From Lachnospiraceae bacterium (GTDB lineage Bacteria; Bacillota; Clostridia; Lachnospirales; Lachnospiraceae), in NCBI GenBank assembly GCA_016283575.1, contig JAEEND010000022.1, positions 1 through 64,000 of the forward strand: 64,000 nt of DNA. Reading direction: 5' to 3'. The notes under the pieces were generated by a model, which worked only from the letters and a program-made list of their open reading frames with translations, did no database searches and was not told the DNA's origin. A program made the translations under genes and the position numbers. The stretch's first letter is position 1. Every line of letters begins with the position of its first letter. Positions 42,538 to 53,403 of the stretch are shown piece after piece.

Positions 42538-44661
42538 TTAAATAGTAAACAGCGAAATTTCTTTTGTGAGACCGCTCATGTTTTCTTCAAGTACCTTAGC
42601 GGTTTCGGAAAGGGTCTCAACATTTTCAAGGAGGTATGCAGCCATTGAATTTACTTCTTCCGCATTTCCTGTTGCCTGTGCGATGATGGCTGAGATATTA
42701 TTTACGGCTGAAACGGCTTCGCCACGCTCATTATCGGCTTTTTCAATAGAAGCAACGGCGGAATCAACGCTCTTTGTGAGCTTTTCTATGGAATCCTTCA
42801 TGGATTCAAAAAGCGCAATGGCATTGTTAACGGCTTCTTTTTGTGTTTCTACCATTTCAAGAGCTTTATTGGAGTTTTCAACTGAAGCTTCGGTATTCTT
42901 TGAGATTTCGGTAACGTTTCTTCCGATTTCTGCGGCCGCATTATTGGATTCATCGGCAAGCTTTCTGATTTCTTCGGCAACTACAGCAAATCCTCGACCT
43001 GCATCGCCTGCTCTTGCAGCTTCAATGGAAGCATTAAGAGAGAGGAGATTGGTCTGTCCCGAAATACTTGTAATGGTATCTACAAAACTGTTAATGCTCT
43101 TTGATTCTTCTTTTAATTTATCTATTGATTCTGAAACAAGTCTGGCAGATTCACTTGCTTCAAAAGCTTTTACACCGAGACTGTCAACGATTTCCATACC
43201 GGAAGTGATCATATTTTCAGTTTCAGTTAAAAGAGACTTGACGGTTGAAAGCACTTCATTTGCTTCTTTAATATCATTAGATAATACGTCAGTTTTGTTT
43301 ACACATTCCATGGCATTTTCTGACTGAACCATCATGCCGTGAGCAATCTCATCGATGGATTTTGAAATGCCCTGAGAATATTCATTGATAACACCGGACG
43401 CACTGCCTACATGTTCTGCGGAAATACCGAGCTCTTCCGATGCATTGGTAACTTTATGAACAAGATTCTTTGTATTTGAAATCATATCCATGGCGGAATT
43501 TGAAAGAAGATTGAATTCGTCATGGCCCTTTGATTTTACGGTAACAGTCAGATCACCCTTGGCCACTTCGTTGAGCTTGGAGGAAATGTGCTTAAGATTT
43601 GACTGTATTCCCTGTACCACAAATAATCCGAATATTGCTGAGAGCACAGCGGCAATTATTAAGAAAATAAATGTAATGTTTCGGATGGACTGAGCCTGTC
43701 CTGTAATGGTTCCTTCGGGAACGAGAGCACAGAGCGTAATATCTTTATCTGTATTCTTGGCAAAGAGAAAATAATAGGTCCGCCCGTTGAAGTTTGCCTT
43801 AAAAGCGCCTTCTTTTGCAGAAGTACCGGTAACTACATTGAAATAATCCGAATTATATACGGAAGAAACTTCGGGGTCTTTTATATCGGGATCGGATGAG
43901 CAGGCAATTTCACGACCGTTTTTTGTTACCAAGAAAACCATGCTTCCGTCACCGAGAGCAAGATCTTTTAAGAACTTCCTGATAGTAGATGCTTTTACAT
44001 CAACTATAACAAGGTATGTACCTTGTCCACCCGACAGCTGGTCTGAAATAATGTAGGATGAGTTGTCTTTACCGAGTTTTTCATCGAGTAAAGGGTGGTT
44101 ATCTATCCAGCGGGTTACGTTCTTTTTATCATCACCGATTGATTTTAAGTGTTCATCCATTATGCCCTTAATATTAACGGATGTGTTGCTGGTAATGATA
44201 TTGGCATTGCTGCCCGGAATGATGTGAATGGCTTGCACAAAATCATTGGCAGTGAGAGTTGAATTGATTTTTGTACGAACATTGGTTATGGCCATGGCCT
44301 TTGAACTTTCATCTTTATCATAAAGACCAAGCATCAATTCCTTTACTTCGCTGTCCAATGCCAAAGAAAGACATTCGGAGTTTGCAAATTCACAGCCTTG
44401 ATCGATGTACTTTGATGCCATGTTCAAGGTTTCAACGGTAGAGGATAAATAGTTCTCGCTCATACCTTCTTTTGATTTACTGTAGGAGAGAAGTCCGAGG
44501 ACTACCATGAATAGAATTGGGATTAAGAAACAGGCAATTATTTTATTGCGAATACTAAATATACGGAATTTCGACATAAAAACGTTTTTATTTTTCGCAA
44601 AAAATAAAGACTTTTTAGAAGTCCCGGTCTCATTGATATTTTTGGTTTTTTTAAGCCCCAT
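42538..44661 (-). CDS. Methyl-accepting chemotaxis protein
   Basis: 707 aa chemoreceptor. A 40-residue basic cytoplasmic leader precedes helix 1 (about 41-60). The extracellular sensor of about 265 residues is Cache-like in size. Helix 2 (about 328-350), a HAMP region and a long coiled-coil signalling domain follow. The hairpin tip is canonical ([20 protein letters not shown]), with RKLADES after it. It would signal through CheW/CheA to the flagellar motor. The C-terminus has no NWETF-type CheR tether. The gene has a sigma-A-type promoter, not a flagellar one. The ligand is unknown. Confidence 0.95.
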   Translation of the reverse strand: MGLKKTKNINETGTSKKSLFFAKNKNVFMSKFRIFSIRNKIIACFLIPILFMVVLGLLSYSKSKEGMSENYLSSTVETLNMASKYIDQGCEFANSECLSLALDSEVKELMLGLYDKDESSKAMAITNVRTKINSTLTANDFVQAIHIIPGSNANIITSNTSVNIKGIMDEHLKSIGDDKKNVTRWIDNHPLLDEKLGKDNSSYIISDQLSGGQGTYLVIVDVKASTIRKFLKDLALGDGSMVFLVTKNGREIACSSDPDIKDPEVSSVYNSDYFNVVTGTSAKEGAFKANFNGRTYYFLFAKNTDKDITLCALVPEGTITGQAQSIRNITFIFLIIAAVLSAIFGLFVVQGIQSNLKHISSKLNEVAKGDLTVTVKSKGHDEFNLLSNSAMDMISNTKNLVHKVTNASEELGISAEHVGSASGVINEYSQGISKSIDEIAHGMMVQSENAMECVNKTDVLSNDIKEANEVLSTVKSLLTETENMITSGMEIVDSLGVKAFEASESARLVSESIDKLKEESKSINSFVDTITSISGQTNLLSLNASIEAARAGDAGRGFAVVAEEIRKLADESNNAAAEIGRNVTEISKNTEASVENSNKALEMVETQKEAVNNAIALFESMKDSIEKLTKSVDSAVASIEKADNERGEAVSAVNNISAIIAQATGNAEEVNSMAAYLLENVETLSETAKVLEENMSGLTKEISLFTI

Positions 44662-44715
44662 TTTGTAACCTCCAAAGATGTAATAATTCTTACATGTACC
44701 CGTGTAAGTGAGATA

Positions 44716-44744
44716 ATTATAGCATAAACGCGGGAATTATACAA
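44716..44744 (-). promoter_or_regulatory. Sigma-A promoter of the first chemoreceptor gene
   Basis: On the minus strand, TTGTAT (44744-44739), 17-bp spacer, TATAAT (44721-44716). No sigma-D-like match was found here. Confidence 0.7.
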
Positions 44745-44778
44745 TAAATTCACGTATTCTTAGAGATTTTCTTGATAA

Positions 44779-44812
44779 CAAGAGCGCCAATGACGAATCA
44801 TTGGCGCTCTTG
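44779..44812. repeat. Perfect 15-bp hairpin between the chemoreceptor genes
   Basis: CAAGAGCGCCAATGA and TCATTGGCGCTCTTG pair perfectly around CGAA. Neither strand has a T-tract. It lies upstream of the first receptor's promoter and downstream of the second receptor's terminator. Confidence 0.8.
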
Positions 44813-44900
44813 CTATTGAGAATGGTACATTGGGGTTATGGGGTATACTACATTTTTACACATTTGTCATTAACTGAGAATTAACAGTAATTAAAATTGT

Positions 44901-44941
44901 AAAAAAAAATAAGAGCCCTGATCTGATATCAGGGCTCTTAG
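44901..44941 (-). terminator. Rho-independent terminator of the second chemoreceptor gene
   Basis: On the minus strand, AAGAGCCCTGAT / ATCAGGGCTCTT around a 5-nt loop is followed by a long T run (TTATTTTTTTTT). Confidence 0.92.
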
Positions 44942-44948
44942 ATTTTCT

Positions 44949-47198
44949 TTATACCTTAAATACGTGAATTGCATCGGACAAGTCGTTAGCATCATCTTTA
45001 AGACCGCTTGCGGCAGTGGCAAGATTTTCGGCTGCTTTTAACTGCTTATCAACTGATTCGGATACCTGGTTACTTACTGCGGTTGTTTCCTGAGAAATAG
45101 CGGAAATGGATTCAACAGCTGCAAGTGTTTCTGTCTTTGCTTTGTTGATTTCCTGAATTTCTTCAAGAATCGAATCAAGGTCTCCGGTTAATGAAGCTAC
45201 ATGTTCATCGATTGATGTGAAGGTATCGATGGTTTCCTTAAGAGTTTCATCCTGAGAATTAACGATATCGGATGATTTTCTTGCAACATCAACGGTTTCC
45301 TGAGTCTGCTTTCTGATGGTATCGACAATCTTCTGTATATTTTTAACAGATTCCATGGACTGTTCGGCAAGCTTTCTTATTTCTTCGGCAACTACCGAGA
45401 ATCCTCGACCTGCATCACCGGCTCTTGCAGCTTCGATGGAAGCATTTAATGAGAGGAGAGAGGTCTGGCTTGCAATTGAATTGATTACGGAAATAATCTG
45501 TTCAATGGAAGCAGAAGATGTATTCAGTTCTTCAATCTTATCAATAACATTCTTTGTAACTTCTTTGGTATCATTGGCTTTAGCCTTTAATTCGTCAATG
45601 ACTACAAGACCGCTTGATACGAAATCACGGGTCTTTGCTGAAGTATTGGAGATATTCTCGGCACTCTTTGTAACTGCGGTAATCTGTTCGGACAGTGTAT
45701 CCATCTGCTGTAAGCAAACTGCACTTTCTTCAGCGGTTCCGTCGATACCAAGGTTGATCTCGGTAATGGACTTCTTGATCTCCTGAGCAGACTGAAGCAT
45801 TATATCGGCACTTCCGGATACCTCGTCACTGGATTCCTCAACTATTCCGGTTACTGAATTAGCTCTGTTAAGAAGTTCTCTTACCTTAACTACCATGTTG
45901 TTGATTCCCTTGGCGAGAGCTAAGAATTCATCTTTTCTTCTTGTTGTGATCTTTACGGTTAAGTCGCCGTCTGCAACCTGCGCAAGGCCTTTAACCATTT
46001 TCTTAATGGCACGGGCAAAACTCCAGGAGATGAATGTTCCTAACAGTACAGCTACAATAACAGAAAGAACCACAAGAGATACGGTTGAGTTACTGATAGT
46101 AACAGTATCACCCACGATTTCACTTTCGGGGATCATTGCAACGATGGTGAAACCGTTCATATCAAGTTTCTTATAAACGGTATAGTATTTTTCGCCGTTT
46201 ATCTTTTCATAGCCCTTACCTTCGGCTTCTTCGGATTCCATAAAGCCCTGAACGAAATCCATATTCAAAAGATAATTATCGATCTGATCTTCTGATTCGG
46301 TTGCTCCTTCGGGTAAGATCTTTGTGGAAATCTCTCTGCCGTCGGGTGTGATTATACCGACAATCGAATCTTCACAAAGCTCGGTTTCCGTCAAAACGGA
46401 TTTAAATGCTTTATAGTCGATATCAAAAATAGCAAGTGCACTTACACGCAGCGAACTGTTATAAATGGATCTCATATTGGACATTGCATAGAGATCGGAG
46501 CTTGTATGAAGTATGCTGTCAATGTCATCATGATAACCCATCCATGCAAAAGAACGCTTTTCCATATACTGACCAACGGAAGATTCCTGAATCTTTGCAT
46601 AATCTTCATAGGTTACACGACCGGAAGCGCTTTCAAGTTCTTTGTTGGTATAGATCGTGGAACCGTTTTTGCCGGTGGGGATGATGGTTATATTAAGTAA
46701 GAAATCATTGTTATTCTTACTGTTTACCATTCTTTTCTTTAACGGATCTTCATATTTTGAATACTTGTCATTATTTTCAAATTTACCGTCAAAGTATTTT
46801 ACAAGAGTATCGTCAGCTACGATATCATAAGCGGTGGTTTCGATGGTTGAAAGTACCAGATCATAGTAGTTGGCAATAAGATTTATGGTATTGTCTGTTG
46901 ATGTTTCGTAGTTTTCGATAATAATGTCGCTGGCGATGGAATAGCTGCGGACACCGAGGATCACTATGAATATCACAGGTACCAAAAAGGCAGATATTAA
47001 CTTTGTTCTGATTCCGAGTCTGAAAATAAAGTTCCCGGCTTTAATTTCAGGTTTTGTTTTTACCCCTTTTTCCTTGGCTGCGCCTGCAATCTTGGAAAGA
47101 TTGGGGAGTTTTAAATTAAGCTTTTTACGTTCCTTCTTTTCCTTGATTTCTTTAGGCTCTTTTTGTGTCTTAATTTTTTGCTTGAAAATTTTTGACAT
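44949..47198 (-). CDS. Methyl-accepting chemotaxis protein with long lysine-rich N-terminus
   Basis: 749 aa chemoreceptor. A Lys/Glu-rich cytoplasmic extension of about 66 residues (about 20 Lys) precedes helix 1 (67-84). The sensor region is Cache-like (about 85-390; it contains [20 protein letters not shown]). Helix 2 (about 393-417) leads into HAMP and a coiled-coil signalling domain. The hairpin tip [20 protein letters not shown] is intact. It is clearly paralogous to the neighbouring receptor but with a different sensor. The long N-terminal extension is unusual for a receptor and may be disordered. Confidence 0.95.
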   Translation of the reverse strand: MSKIFKQKIKTQKEPKEIKEKKERKKLNLKLPNLSKIAGAAKEKGVKTKPEIKAGNFIFRLGIRTKLISAFLVPVIFIVILGVRSYSIASDIIIENYETSTDNTINLIANYYDLVLSTIETTAYDIVADDTLVKYFDGKFENNDKYSKYEDPLKKRMVNSKNNNDFLLNITIIPTGKNGSTIYTNKELESASGRVTYEDYAKIQESSVGQYMEKRSFAWMGYHDDIDSILHTSSDLYAMSNMRSIYNSSLRVSALAIFDIDYKAFKSVLTETELCEDSIVGIITPDGREISTKILPEGATESEDQIDNYLLNMDFVQGFMESEEAEGKGYEKINGEKYYTVYKKLDMNGFTIVAMIPESEIVGDTVTISNSTVSLVVLSVIVAVLLGTFISWSFARAIKKMVKGLAQVADGDLTVKITTRRKDEFLALAKGINNMVVKVRELLNRANSVTGIVEESSDEVSGSADIMLQSAQEIKKSITEINLGIDGTAEESAVCLQQMDTLSEQITAVTKSAENISNTSAKTRDFVSSGLVVIDELKAKANDTKEVTKNVIDKIEELNTSSASIEQIISVINSIASQTSLLSLNASIEAARAGDAGRGFSVVAEEIRKLAEQSMESVKNIQKIVDTIRKQTQETVDVARKSSDIVNSQDETLKETIDTFTSIDEHVASLTGDLDSILEEIQEINKAKTETLAAVESISAISQETTAVSNQVSESVDKQLKAAENLATAASGLKDDANDLSDAIHVFKV

Positions 47199-47231
47199 AT
47201 CGCACCTCGAAAAATTTATGATAGTACCATT

Positions 47232-47260
47232 TTACTACAATTTTTCGTAAATTTCATCAA
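47232..47260 (-). promoter_or_regulatory. Promoter of the second chemoreceptor gene
   Basis: On the minus strand, TTGATG (47260-47255), 17-bp spacer, TAGTAA (47237-47232). Confidence 0.5.
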
Positions 47261-47270
47261 AAAAAAGATA

Positions 47271-47316
47271 AAAAACCCCGAAAATTGGACAATTTTGCCC
47301 AATTACGAGGCTTTTT
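47271..47316 (-). terminator. Terminator of the activase gene
   Basis: On the minus strand, AAAAGCCTCGTAATTGG pairs imperfectly with CCAATTTTCGGGGTTTT around a 10-nt loop, ending in T6. Confidence 0.75.
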
Positions 47317-47342
47317 GACAATAGTTATTTTTTTAACTGCCC

Positions 47343-50300
47343 TTAACTCTCGGATTTGGCATTTTTTAATGCGGAAGAGAGCATCAGTTTGATACGGTTT
47401 AACTGATTTACTTCACTTGCTCCGGGATCATAATCGATGGCAACGATATTGGCACCCTTATACTTTTTCCTCAGGGTTTTTATAACACCTTTACCTACCA
47501 CGTGATTGGGAAGACAGCCAAACGGCTGACAGCATACTATATTTTTGGCGCCGCTTTCCATGAGCTCGATCATTTCTCCCGTTAAGAACCATCCTTCACC
47601 GGTCTGATTACCGAGGGATACGATCTCTTCAGCTCTTTTTGCCGTCTTGTCTATGGTTGAAGGCGGAGTGAAGCGCTTACTCTTTTTGCAGGCGTTTTTA
47701 TAGCTTTTTCTTATAAATTCAATTCCCATTATGCCGAGGCGAGCTTTGATGGCAGACGACAAAGGCATTCCAAGATGGTCCTTTTTATATTCCTGATTCT
47801 TAAAGCAGTATAAAAAGAAATCCATCAGATCGGGAACAACGGCTTCAGCACCTTCTTTTTCAAGCAGATCAACCAGATTGTTATTGGCGGTGGGAGAGTA
47901 TTTAACAAGGATTTCTCCTACAACACCCACCTTCGGTTTGATCTCGTCATTTAATGGAATATTATCAAAATCCTTAATGATCGATTTGCTGTATTTTTTG
48001 AATTTATGGAAGGAAACATGCTTTCCTGTAAGGAAATTAACGCATTTATCTTCCCATTCTCTGTGAAGCTTATTTACGGAGCCTGACTTCAATTCATATG
48101 GGCGGGTCCTGTAAACGGTCTTCATAAAAATATCACCGAAGAATATGGCGAATATGGCTCTCTTTGCAAGCTTATAATCAATCTTAAAGCCAGGGTTTGG
48201 TTCAAAGCCCGAAAGATTTAAGGAGATTACCGGTACGAAGTCTAAACCTGCTTTTTCAAGAGCTCTTCTGATAAAGGAAATATAATTGGTGGCACGACAT
48301 CCGCCGCCTGTTTGAGTGATCAGCAATGCCGTTTTATGTACGTCATACTTTCCCGATAACAGAGCATCCATAAGCATTCCGACTACGATAAGCGAAGGGT
48401 AGCATGCATCATTATTTACATATTTAAGCCCCATATCTATTGAAGAGCGGTTGTCATTATCGGGGATTACAAAGTTGTAACCTGCGCTGTTAAATGCTTT
48501 TTCAAGAAGCTTGAAATGTATGGGAGACATCTGGGGAGCTAAAATAGTATATTTATCCTTCATATCTTCCGTAAAAAGAACACGCTGATACTTTGAAGAC
48601 CTGACTGTCCTTTTAACTTTTCTTTCTTCTCTTACCTTTATTGCTGCAAGAAGGGAGCGGATACGTATTCTTGCGGCTCCAAGATTGCTGATCTCATCGA
48701 TCTTAAGGCAGGTATAGATTTTGTCAGAGCCTGATAAAATATCATTTACCTGATCGGTGGTTACTGCATCAAGGCCGCAGCCGAAGGAATTAAGCTGTAT
48801 AAGCTCAAGATTATCCTGCTTCTTTACAAAGCTTGCGGCTGCATAAAGGCGAGAATGATACATCCACTGATCGGATACGAGCAACGGTCTTTCCGGCTTT
48901 GCTAAATGTGATACGGAATCCTCAGTTAAAACAGCAACACCATAGGAAGTAATGAGTTCAGGAATACCATGATTGATTTCGGGATCGATATGATAAGGCC
49001 GTCCTGCCAGGACAATTCCTTTCTTTCCGGTTTTTTCAAGGTATTTTAGTACTTCTTCACCCTGAATTTCGATATCTTTTCTTGCATGTGCAAGTTCTAT
49101 AAAGGCTTCGTGAACGGCGGAGGCGATTTCAGTTTTGGGAATTTCACTGAATTCTTCCGTTAAAGCATGCAGTATTGTCTTTTCTGATTCGAAGGACATG
49201 AAAGGATTGCGGAATCTTATTTCGCCTGATGATATTTCTTCCACATTGTTTTTTATGTTCTCGGGATATGATGTAACAATGGGACAGTTATAGTGATTAT
49301 TCGCATCCTTAAATTCGTTTCTTTCATAAAAAACAGAAGGATAGAAGATAAAATCGGGTTTATTTTTGATAAGCCATGAAATATGTCCGTGACAAAGCTT
49401 TGCGGGATAACATTCCGATTCACTGGGAATAGATTCAATACCGAGCTCGTAGATCTCATGTGAAGATTTGGGTGAAAGCATCACCGAATATCCAAGGCGT
49501 GTAAAGAATGTAAACCAGAAAGGATAGTTTTCATACATATTTAAGACTCTTGGAATACCGACAACCCCACGCTTTGCTTTTTCGGCAGGTGTGGGCTCGT
49601 AATTAAAGAGCCTGTTATATTTATATTCAAAAAGATTCGGGATATTTTCTTTGTTTTTCGCTTTACCGAGGCCTTTTTCACATCTGTTACCGGAGATAAA
49701 GCGACGGTTACCTGAGAAAGTATTAATGGTAAGTCGGCAGTGATTGGTACATCCGTTACATTTTGTCATGGAAGTTTCGTAAGTAAGAGCCGCAATTTCA
49801 GTAAAGGTAAGCATTGCAGTCTTAACATCCGGTGCGTATTCATATCTTTCTTTTGCAATAAGAGCAGCGCCGAAAGCACCCATGATACCTGCAATATCGG
49901 GCCTGATCACATGGCATTTTGCGGTTTTCTCAAAGCTTCGTAAAACAGCATCATTATAAAAAGTACCACCCTGAACCACTATATTCTTACCGAGGGAAGA
50001 TGCATCGGAAACCTTTATAACTTTGAAAAGAGCATTCTTTATTACGGAATATGCAAGGCCTGCAGATATATCGGCGACTTCCGCTCCTTCTTTCTGAGCC
50101 TGTTTAACCTTTGAGTTCATAAAAACGGTACAGCGAGTGCCGAGGTCAATGGGGTTCTTAGCAAAAAGAGCGCATTTAGCGAAATCCTTAACGCTGTAAT
50201 TCAAGGATTTGGCAAAGGTCTCTATAAAGGAACCACAGCCTGATGAGCATGCTTCATTTAAAAGAACGGTATCGACGTTCCCGTTTTTAATCTTGATGCA

Positions 50301-51581
50301 TTTCATGTCCTGTCCGCCGATGTCAAGGATACAGTCAACGGATGGAGTAAAGAAAGCTGCGGCATAGTAGTGAGCCACGGTCTCAACTTCTCCGTAATCG
50401 AGTAAGAATGCGGCCTTCATAAGCTCTTCGCCGTAACCGGTGGAGCAGGAGCGGACTATCTCACAGTCCTTCGGCATTATGGAATATATTTCTTTTAATG
50501 CATTAATGGCCGTCTTAAGGGGATTACCGTTGTTATTTGAGTAAAAAGAATGTAATAACTCGCCGCTTTCAGATACCAATGCCAGCTTTGTGGTGGTGGA
50601 ACCTGCATCTATACCTAAGAAACATTTTCCGTGATAATTCTTTAAGTCCCCCTTTTTAACCATTGCTTTTTCGTGACGTTTTTTGAATTCGTCATATTCT
50701 TTTTCATCGGCAAATAAAGGCGACATACGTGTCACTTCGAATTCCAACTTTATGTCCTGAGATAATGTTTTTACAAGATCCTTCATTTCGAAGGTAATAT
50801 CGGGATCCGAATTAAGAGCGGAACCGATGGCAGCATACAGATGGGATAAATCTGTATTAACTATGTGGTCGGGATCCAGATTAAGAGTTCTTATAAAAGC
50901 ATTTTTAAGTTCTGTTAAAAAGTGGAGAGGGCCTCCGAGAAAAGCGATGCGGCCTTTGATCGGCTTGCCGCATGCGAGCCCTGAAATCGTCTGATTGACT
51001 ACAGCCTGAAAGATGGATGCCGCAAGATCTTCTTTTGTGGCACCGTCATTAATTAAAGGCTGAATGTCTGACTTTGCGAAAACACCGCAGCGAGCGGCGA
51101 TAGTGTATAAAGATTTATAATTCTTTGCATATTCATTAAGGCCTGCCGCATCAGTCTGAAGCAAGCTTGCCATCTGATCGATGAAAGAACCTGTACCGCC
51201 GGCGCAGATTCCGTTCATACGCTGTTCTATGTTACCATCTTCGAAATATATGATTTTAGCATCTTCGCCACCAAGCTCGATGGCAACATCACAGCCCTTT
51301 GATTTGTATGTAAGGGCAGTTGAAACCGCTATAACTTCCTGGGTAAAGGGGATATTTAAGATCTTAGCAAGATTAAGGCCGCCTGAGCCTGTTATTACGG
51401 GAGAAACGTTAACATTTCCGATAGAATCATAGGCTTGTTTTAAAAGGGAATAAAGGGTTTCCCGAATATTGGCAAAATGCCTTTCGTAATTTGAAAAAAG
51501 CACATTTTTGCTTTCATCAAGAATTGCTATTTTTACTGTGGTAGAACCGACATCAATACCTAAAGAATATTTTTTCTCCAT
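47343..51581 (-). CDS. Giant acyl-CoA dehydratase activase-related protein (two BadF/HgdC domains + DUF2229 + HgdB-like)
   Basis: 1412 aa. Two actin-fold activase domains lie at about 1-265 (DVGSTTVK; Cys in [10 protein letters not shown] and ARCGVF) and 320-590 ([18 protein letters not shown] and GTRCTVF). These Cys pairs match the [4Fe-4S] ligands of HgdC, which uses ATP to send an electron to 2-hydroxyacyl-CoA dehydratase. A DUF2229 region follows ([16 protein letters not shown], about 670), then a dehydratase-subunit-like C-terminal part. The real role of these clostridial giants is not established. ATG 51581, behind AAGGGGCC, gives the normal start. No separate dehydratase genes are nearby. 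Confidence 0.9.
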   Translation of the reverse strand: MEKKYSLGIDVGSTTVKIAILDESKNVLFSNYERHFANIRETLYSLLKQAYDSIGNVNVSPVITGSGGLNLAKILNIPFTQEVIAVSTALTYKSKGCDVAIELGGEDAKIIYFEDGNIEQRMNGICAGGTGSFIDQMASLLQTDAAGLNEYAKNYKSLYTIAARCGVFAKSDIQPLINDGATKEDLAASIFQAVVNQTISGLACGKPIKGRIAFLGGPLHFLTELKNAFIRTLNLDPDHIVNTDLSHLYAAIGSALNSDPDITFEMKDLVKTLSQDIKLEFEVTRMSPLFADEKEYDEFKKRHEKAMVKKGDLKNYHGKCFLGIDAGSTTTKLALVSESGELLHSFYSNNNGNPLKTAINALKEIYSIMPKDCEIVRSCSTGYGEELMKAAFLLDYGEVETVAHYYAAAFFTPSVDCILDIGGQDMKCIKIKNGNVDTVLLNEACSSGCGSFIETFAKSLNYSVKDFAKCALFAKNPIDLGTRCTVFMNSKVKQAQKEGAEVADISAGLAYSVIKNALFKVIKVSDASSLGKNIVVQGGTFYNDAVLRSFEKTAKCHVIRPDIAGIMGAFGAALIAKERYEYAPDVKTAMLTFTEIAALTYETSMTKCNGCTNHCRLTINTFSGNRRFISGNRCEKGLGKAKNKENIPNLFEYKYNRLFNYEPTPAEKAKRGVVGIPRVLNMYENYPFWFTFFTRLGYSVMLSPKSSHEIYELGIESIPSESECYPAKLCHGHISWLIKNKPDFIFYPSVFYERNEFKDANNHYNCPIVTSYPENIKNNVEEISSGEIRFRNPFMSFESEKTILHALTEEFSEIPKTEIASAVHEAFIELAHARKDIEIQGEEVLKYLEKTGKKGIVLAGRPYHIDPEINHGIPELITSYGVAVLTEDSVSHLAKPERPLLVSDQWMYHSRLYAAASFVKKQDNLELIQLNSFGCGLDAVTTDQVNDILSGSDKIYTCLKIDEISNLGAARIRIRSLLAAIKVREERKVKRTVRSSKYQRVLFTEDMKDKYTILAPQMSPIHFKLLEKAFNSAGYNFVIPDNDNRSSIDMGLKYVNNDACYPSLIVVGMLMDALLSGKYDVHKTALLITQTGGGCRATNYISFIRRALEKAGLDFVPVISLNLSGFEPNPGFKIDYKLAKRAIFAIFFGDIFMKTVYRTRPYELKSGSVNKLHREWEDKCVNFLTGKHVSFHKFKKYSKSIIKDFDNIPLNDEIKPKVGVVGEILVKYSPTANNNLVDLLEKEGAEAVVPDLMDFFLYCFKNQEYKKDHLGMPLSSAIKARLGIMGIEFIRKSYKNACKKSKRFTPPSTIDKTAKRAEEIVSLGNQTGEGWFLTGEMIELMESGAKNIVCCQPFGCLPNHVVGKGVIKTLRKKYKGANIVAIDYDPGASEVNQLNRIKLMLSSALKNAKSES

Positions 51582-51624
51582 AATCTGGCCCCTTAAGTGA
51601 TATTCCCCCAAAGCATTCTTAGTT

Positions 51625-51653
51625 ATTATAAATAAGGACCGGGGAAAATTCAA
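51625..51653 (-). promoter_or_regulatory. Sigma-A promoter of the activase gene
   Basis: On the minus strand, TTGAAT (51653-51648), 17-bp spacer, TATAAT (51630-51625). Confidence 0.75.
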
Positions 51654-51705
51654 TTATGTGAAATATTAAATAAATATAAAAGCTATGAAGCTTTAATAAC
51701 TTCCG

Positions 51706-51734
51706 TTTACTTTTATTTTCATTATTGGTAAAAT
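51706..51734 (+). promoter_or_regulatory. Sigma-A promoter of the rhomboid-like gene
   Basis: TTTACT at 51706-51711, 17-bp spacer and TAAAAT at 51729-51734. It diverges from the activase promoter about 50 bp away. Confidence 0.65.
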
Positions 51735-51763
51735 AATCATGTTTAATTTTTGGAGGTTTTTTA

Positions 51764-52639
51764 ATGGATAAATTTGAACGAAAATACGGTAGATTTGCAA
51801 TCAGAAATCTGTCGTTGATCCTTATAATCGTATATGCCATCGGCTATCTCATAGCAATGAGTCCTCTAGCCGGCACCATTATTTCTTTTATCAGCTTAAA
51901 TCCGTATTTAATATTGAAAGGTCAGATCTGGAGAATCTTTACCTGGGTACTTATTCCTCCCGGAAGCTTTTCACTTCTTACTTTGATCACGCTTTATTTT
52001 TATTATTCAATCGGAACTACCCTTGAGCATACATGGGGCACCTTCAGATATAATGTATATATCTTTTCCGGCATTTTGTTTACGGTGCTTGGGTCCTTTA
52101 TCTCACTTTTGTTTTTCTATATTTACGGACGAATCATCGGTGTAGACGGCATGCTTTATGCTTATCAGGTATTCATGCTCAATCCCGTAAGCACATACTA
52201 TATCAGCATGTCCATATTCCTTGCCTTCGCCGCGACATTCCCCAATGCCGGCGTGCTTTTATTCTTTATAATTCCCGTAAAGATGAAATGGCTGGGAATT
52301 CTTGACGGCGTATTTTTACTTATCAGCTTTATAACGGGTTCTATCATAGACAAGATCGTTATTTTTACATCCATGCTGAATTTCATCATTTTCTATGTGA
52401 GCCAGCGAAGACTTATTCATACATCACCTAAGTTCAGATATCAGCAGGCAAAAAGAAGAAAACAGTATCAAAGCGATATAAAGAAAGAAATGGATCCTTC
52501 GGTTCCCAAGCATAAATGTGCTATCTGTGGAAAAAATGAAATAGATTTTCCCGATACGGAATTCAGATTCTGCTCTAAATGTAACGGGAATTATGAATAC
52601 TGCAGTGACCATCTCTTTACTCATAAGCATATTGAATAG
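51764..52639 (+). CDS. Rhomboid-like membrane protein lacking the catalytic serine, with C-terminal zinc ribbon
   Basis: 291 aa, six helices in the rhomboid pattern. GQIWRIFTWVLIPP corresponds to the WRxxT segment and IGTTLEHTWG to the LExxxG segment. The active-site GxSG of helix 4 reads GVDGMLYAY, so Ser is replaced by Asp. The HxxxN loop residues are also missing. It should therefore be a pseudoprotease that binds membrane proteins rather than cutting them. After a basic linker the C-terminus carries a Cys4-type ribbon (CAICGK ... CSKCNGNYEYC). TTTGGAGG precedes the start. The rhomboid assignment is by pattern and not certain. Confidence 0.7.
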   Translation: MDKFERKYGRFAIRNLSLILIIVYAIGYLIAMSPLAGTIISFISLNPYLILKGQIWRIFTWVLIPPGSFSLLTLITLYFYYSIGTTLEHTWGTFRYNVYIFSGILFTVLGSFISLLFFYIYGRIIGVDGMLYAYQVFMLNPVSTYYISMSIFLAFAATFPNAGVLLFFIIPVKMKWLGILDGVFLLISFITGSIIDKIVIFTSMLNFIIFYVSQRRLIHTSPKFRYQQAKRRKQYQSDIKKEMDPSVPKHKCAICGKNEIDFPDTEFRFCSKCNGNYEYCSDHLFTHKHIE

Positions 52640-52647
52640 GAGTTTTT

Positions 52648-53394
52648 ATGAACGAAAAAGAATTTACATTGAGAATAAATGATCTTCTGGAACTTGCATC
52701 CGATCAGGAAAATGTTCTTTTTACGGAACAGATCCATGAGATTTTTCCTGAAACAAAGGATGATTCTAACAGGATGCAGATCATTCTTGATTTCTTAAAA
52801 GAAAAGCATATCGGTATAAATGAAAAGCTTGATGCGGAAGAATCCCTTTCAGATGATGAAAAGAAATATCTTGAATTTTATCTTGATGATCTTCGTGCTC
52901 AGGGTGAACTTACCGCCGGCGAAAGAGAGGCTTTTTTACTCAGCGCAATGGCGGGAGAAGTGGATGCAAAGACAAGGGTAGTTACTGATTATCTTAAAAA
53001 TGTGGTCGAAATCGCAAAACTCTATGTGGGTCAGGGCGTGCTCATTGAAGATCTGATAGGTGAAGGAAATATTGCACTTTTGGGCGCTGTTGAAATGCTT
53101 GGTGCAATGGAAAATGCAAAAGAAGCGGAGGGATTTCTTGCAAAATCCGTTATGGATGCAATGCAGGATATGATAGGCCGGAATTTTGATGAAAAATCAG
53201 CCGAAGAAAAAATTCTTAAGCTTGTAAATAAGGTTTCTGAAAAAGCCCGTGAACTTTCCGAAGAATTAAAGAGAAAAGTCACCATAGAAGAGCTTTCCGA
53301 AGAATATAAGATATCAAAATCCCAGATATTAAAGGCCCTTAAGCTTACGGCCAACAAAATTGAAGAAATAGAAATCCCCGAGGATTTAAAATAG
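52648..53394 (+). CDS. Sigma-70-like protein lacking region 4 and the -10 recognition helix
   Basis: 248 aa. Residues 1-60 resemble sigma region 1.1. Residues 66-155 follow primary sigma regions 1.2-2.2 closely, including LIEDLIGEGNIALLGAVEML, the core-RNAP contact. The aromatic helix that melts and reads the -10 box (FDYRRGYKFSTYA-WWIRQA in RpoD) is replaced by an Ala/Glu/Met-rich stretch without aromatics. A region 3-like helix-turn-helix follows (VTIEELSEEYKISKSQILKA) and the protein ends there, with no region 4. It may bind RNA polymerase without recognising promoters. It lies 8 bp after the rhomboid-like gene and 9 bp before the M16C gene. Confidence 0.75.
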   Translation: MNEKEFTLRINDLLELASDQENVLFTEQIHEIFPETKDDSNRMQIILDFLKEKHIGINEKLDAEESLSDDEKKYLEFYLDDLRAQGELTAGEREAFLLSAMAGEVDAKTRVVTDYLKNVVEIAKLYVGQGVLIEDLIGEGNIALLGAVEMLGAMENAKEAEGFLAKSVMDAMQDMIGRNFDEKSAEEKILKLVNKVSEKARELSEELKRKVTIEELSEEYKISKSQILKALKLTANKIEEIEIPEDLK

Positions 53395-53403
53395 GAGACC
53401 TGA

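Noticed and set aside
42566..43327. 253-codon open frame on the plus strand inside the first chemoreceptor gene
   Set aside because: It is an antisense shadow of a coiled-coil coding region; it lacks a ribosome-binding site and its Ser/Ala/Thr-rich translation mirrors the receptor's codon pattern. A similar 156-codon frame at 45316-45786 is rejected likewise.
44662..47290. Sigma-D promoters for the two chemoreceptor genes
   Set aside because: I looked for TAAA-N15-GCCGATAT on the minus strand and saw only sigma-A-like hexamers with 17-bp spacing.
47343..51653. Split dehydratase operon misassembled into one frame
   Set aside because: The whole 1412-codon frame is open, with domain order and length matching known clostridial giants of this type.
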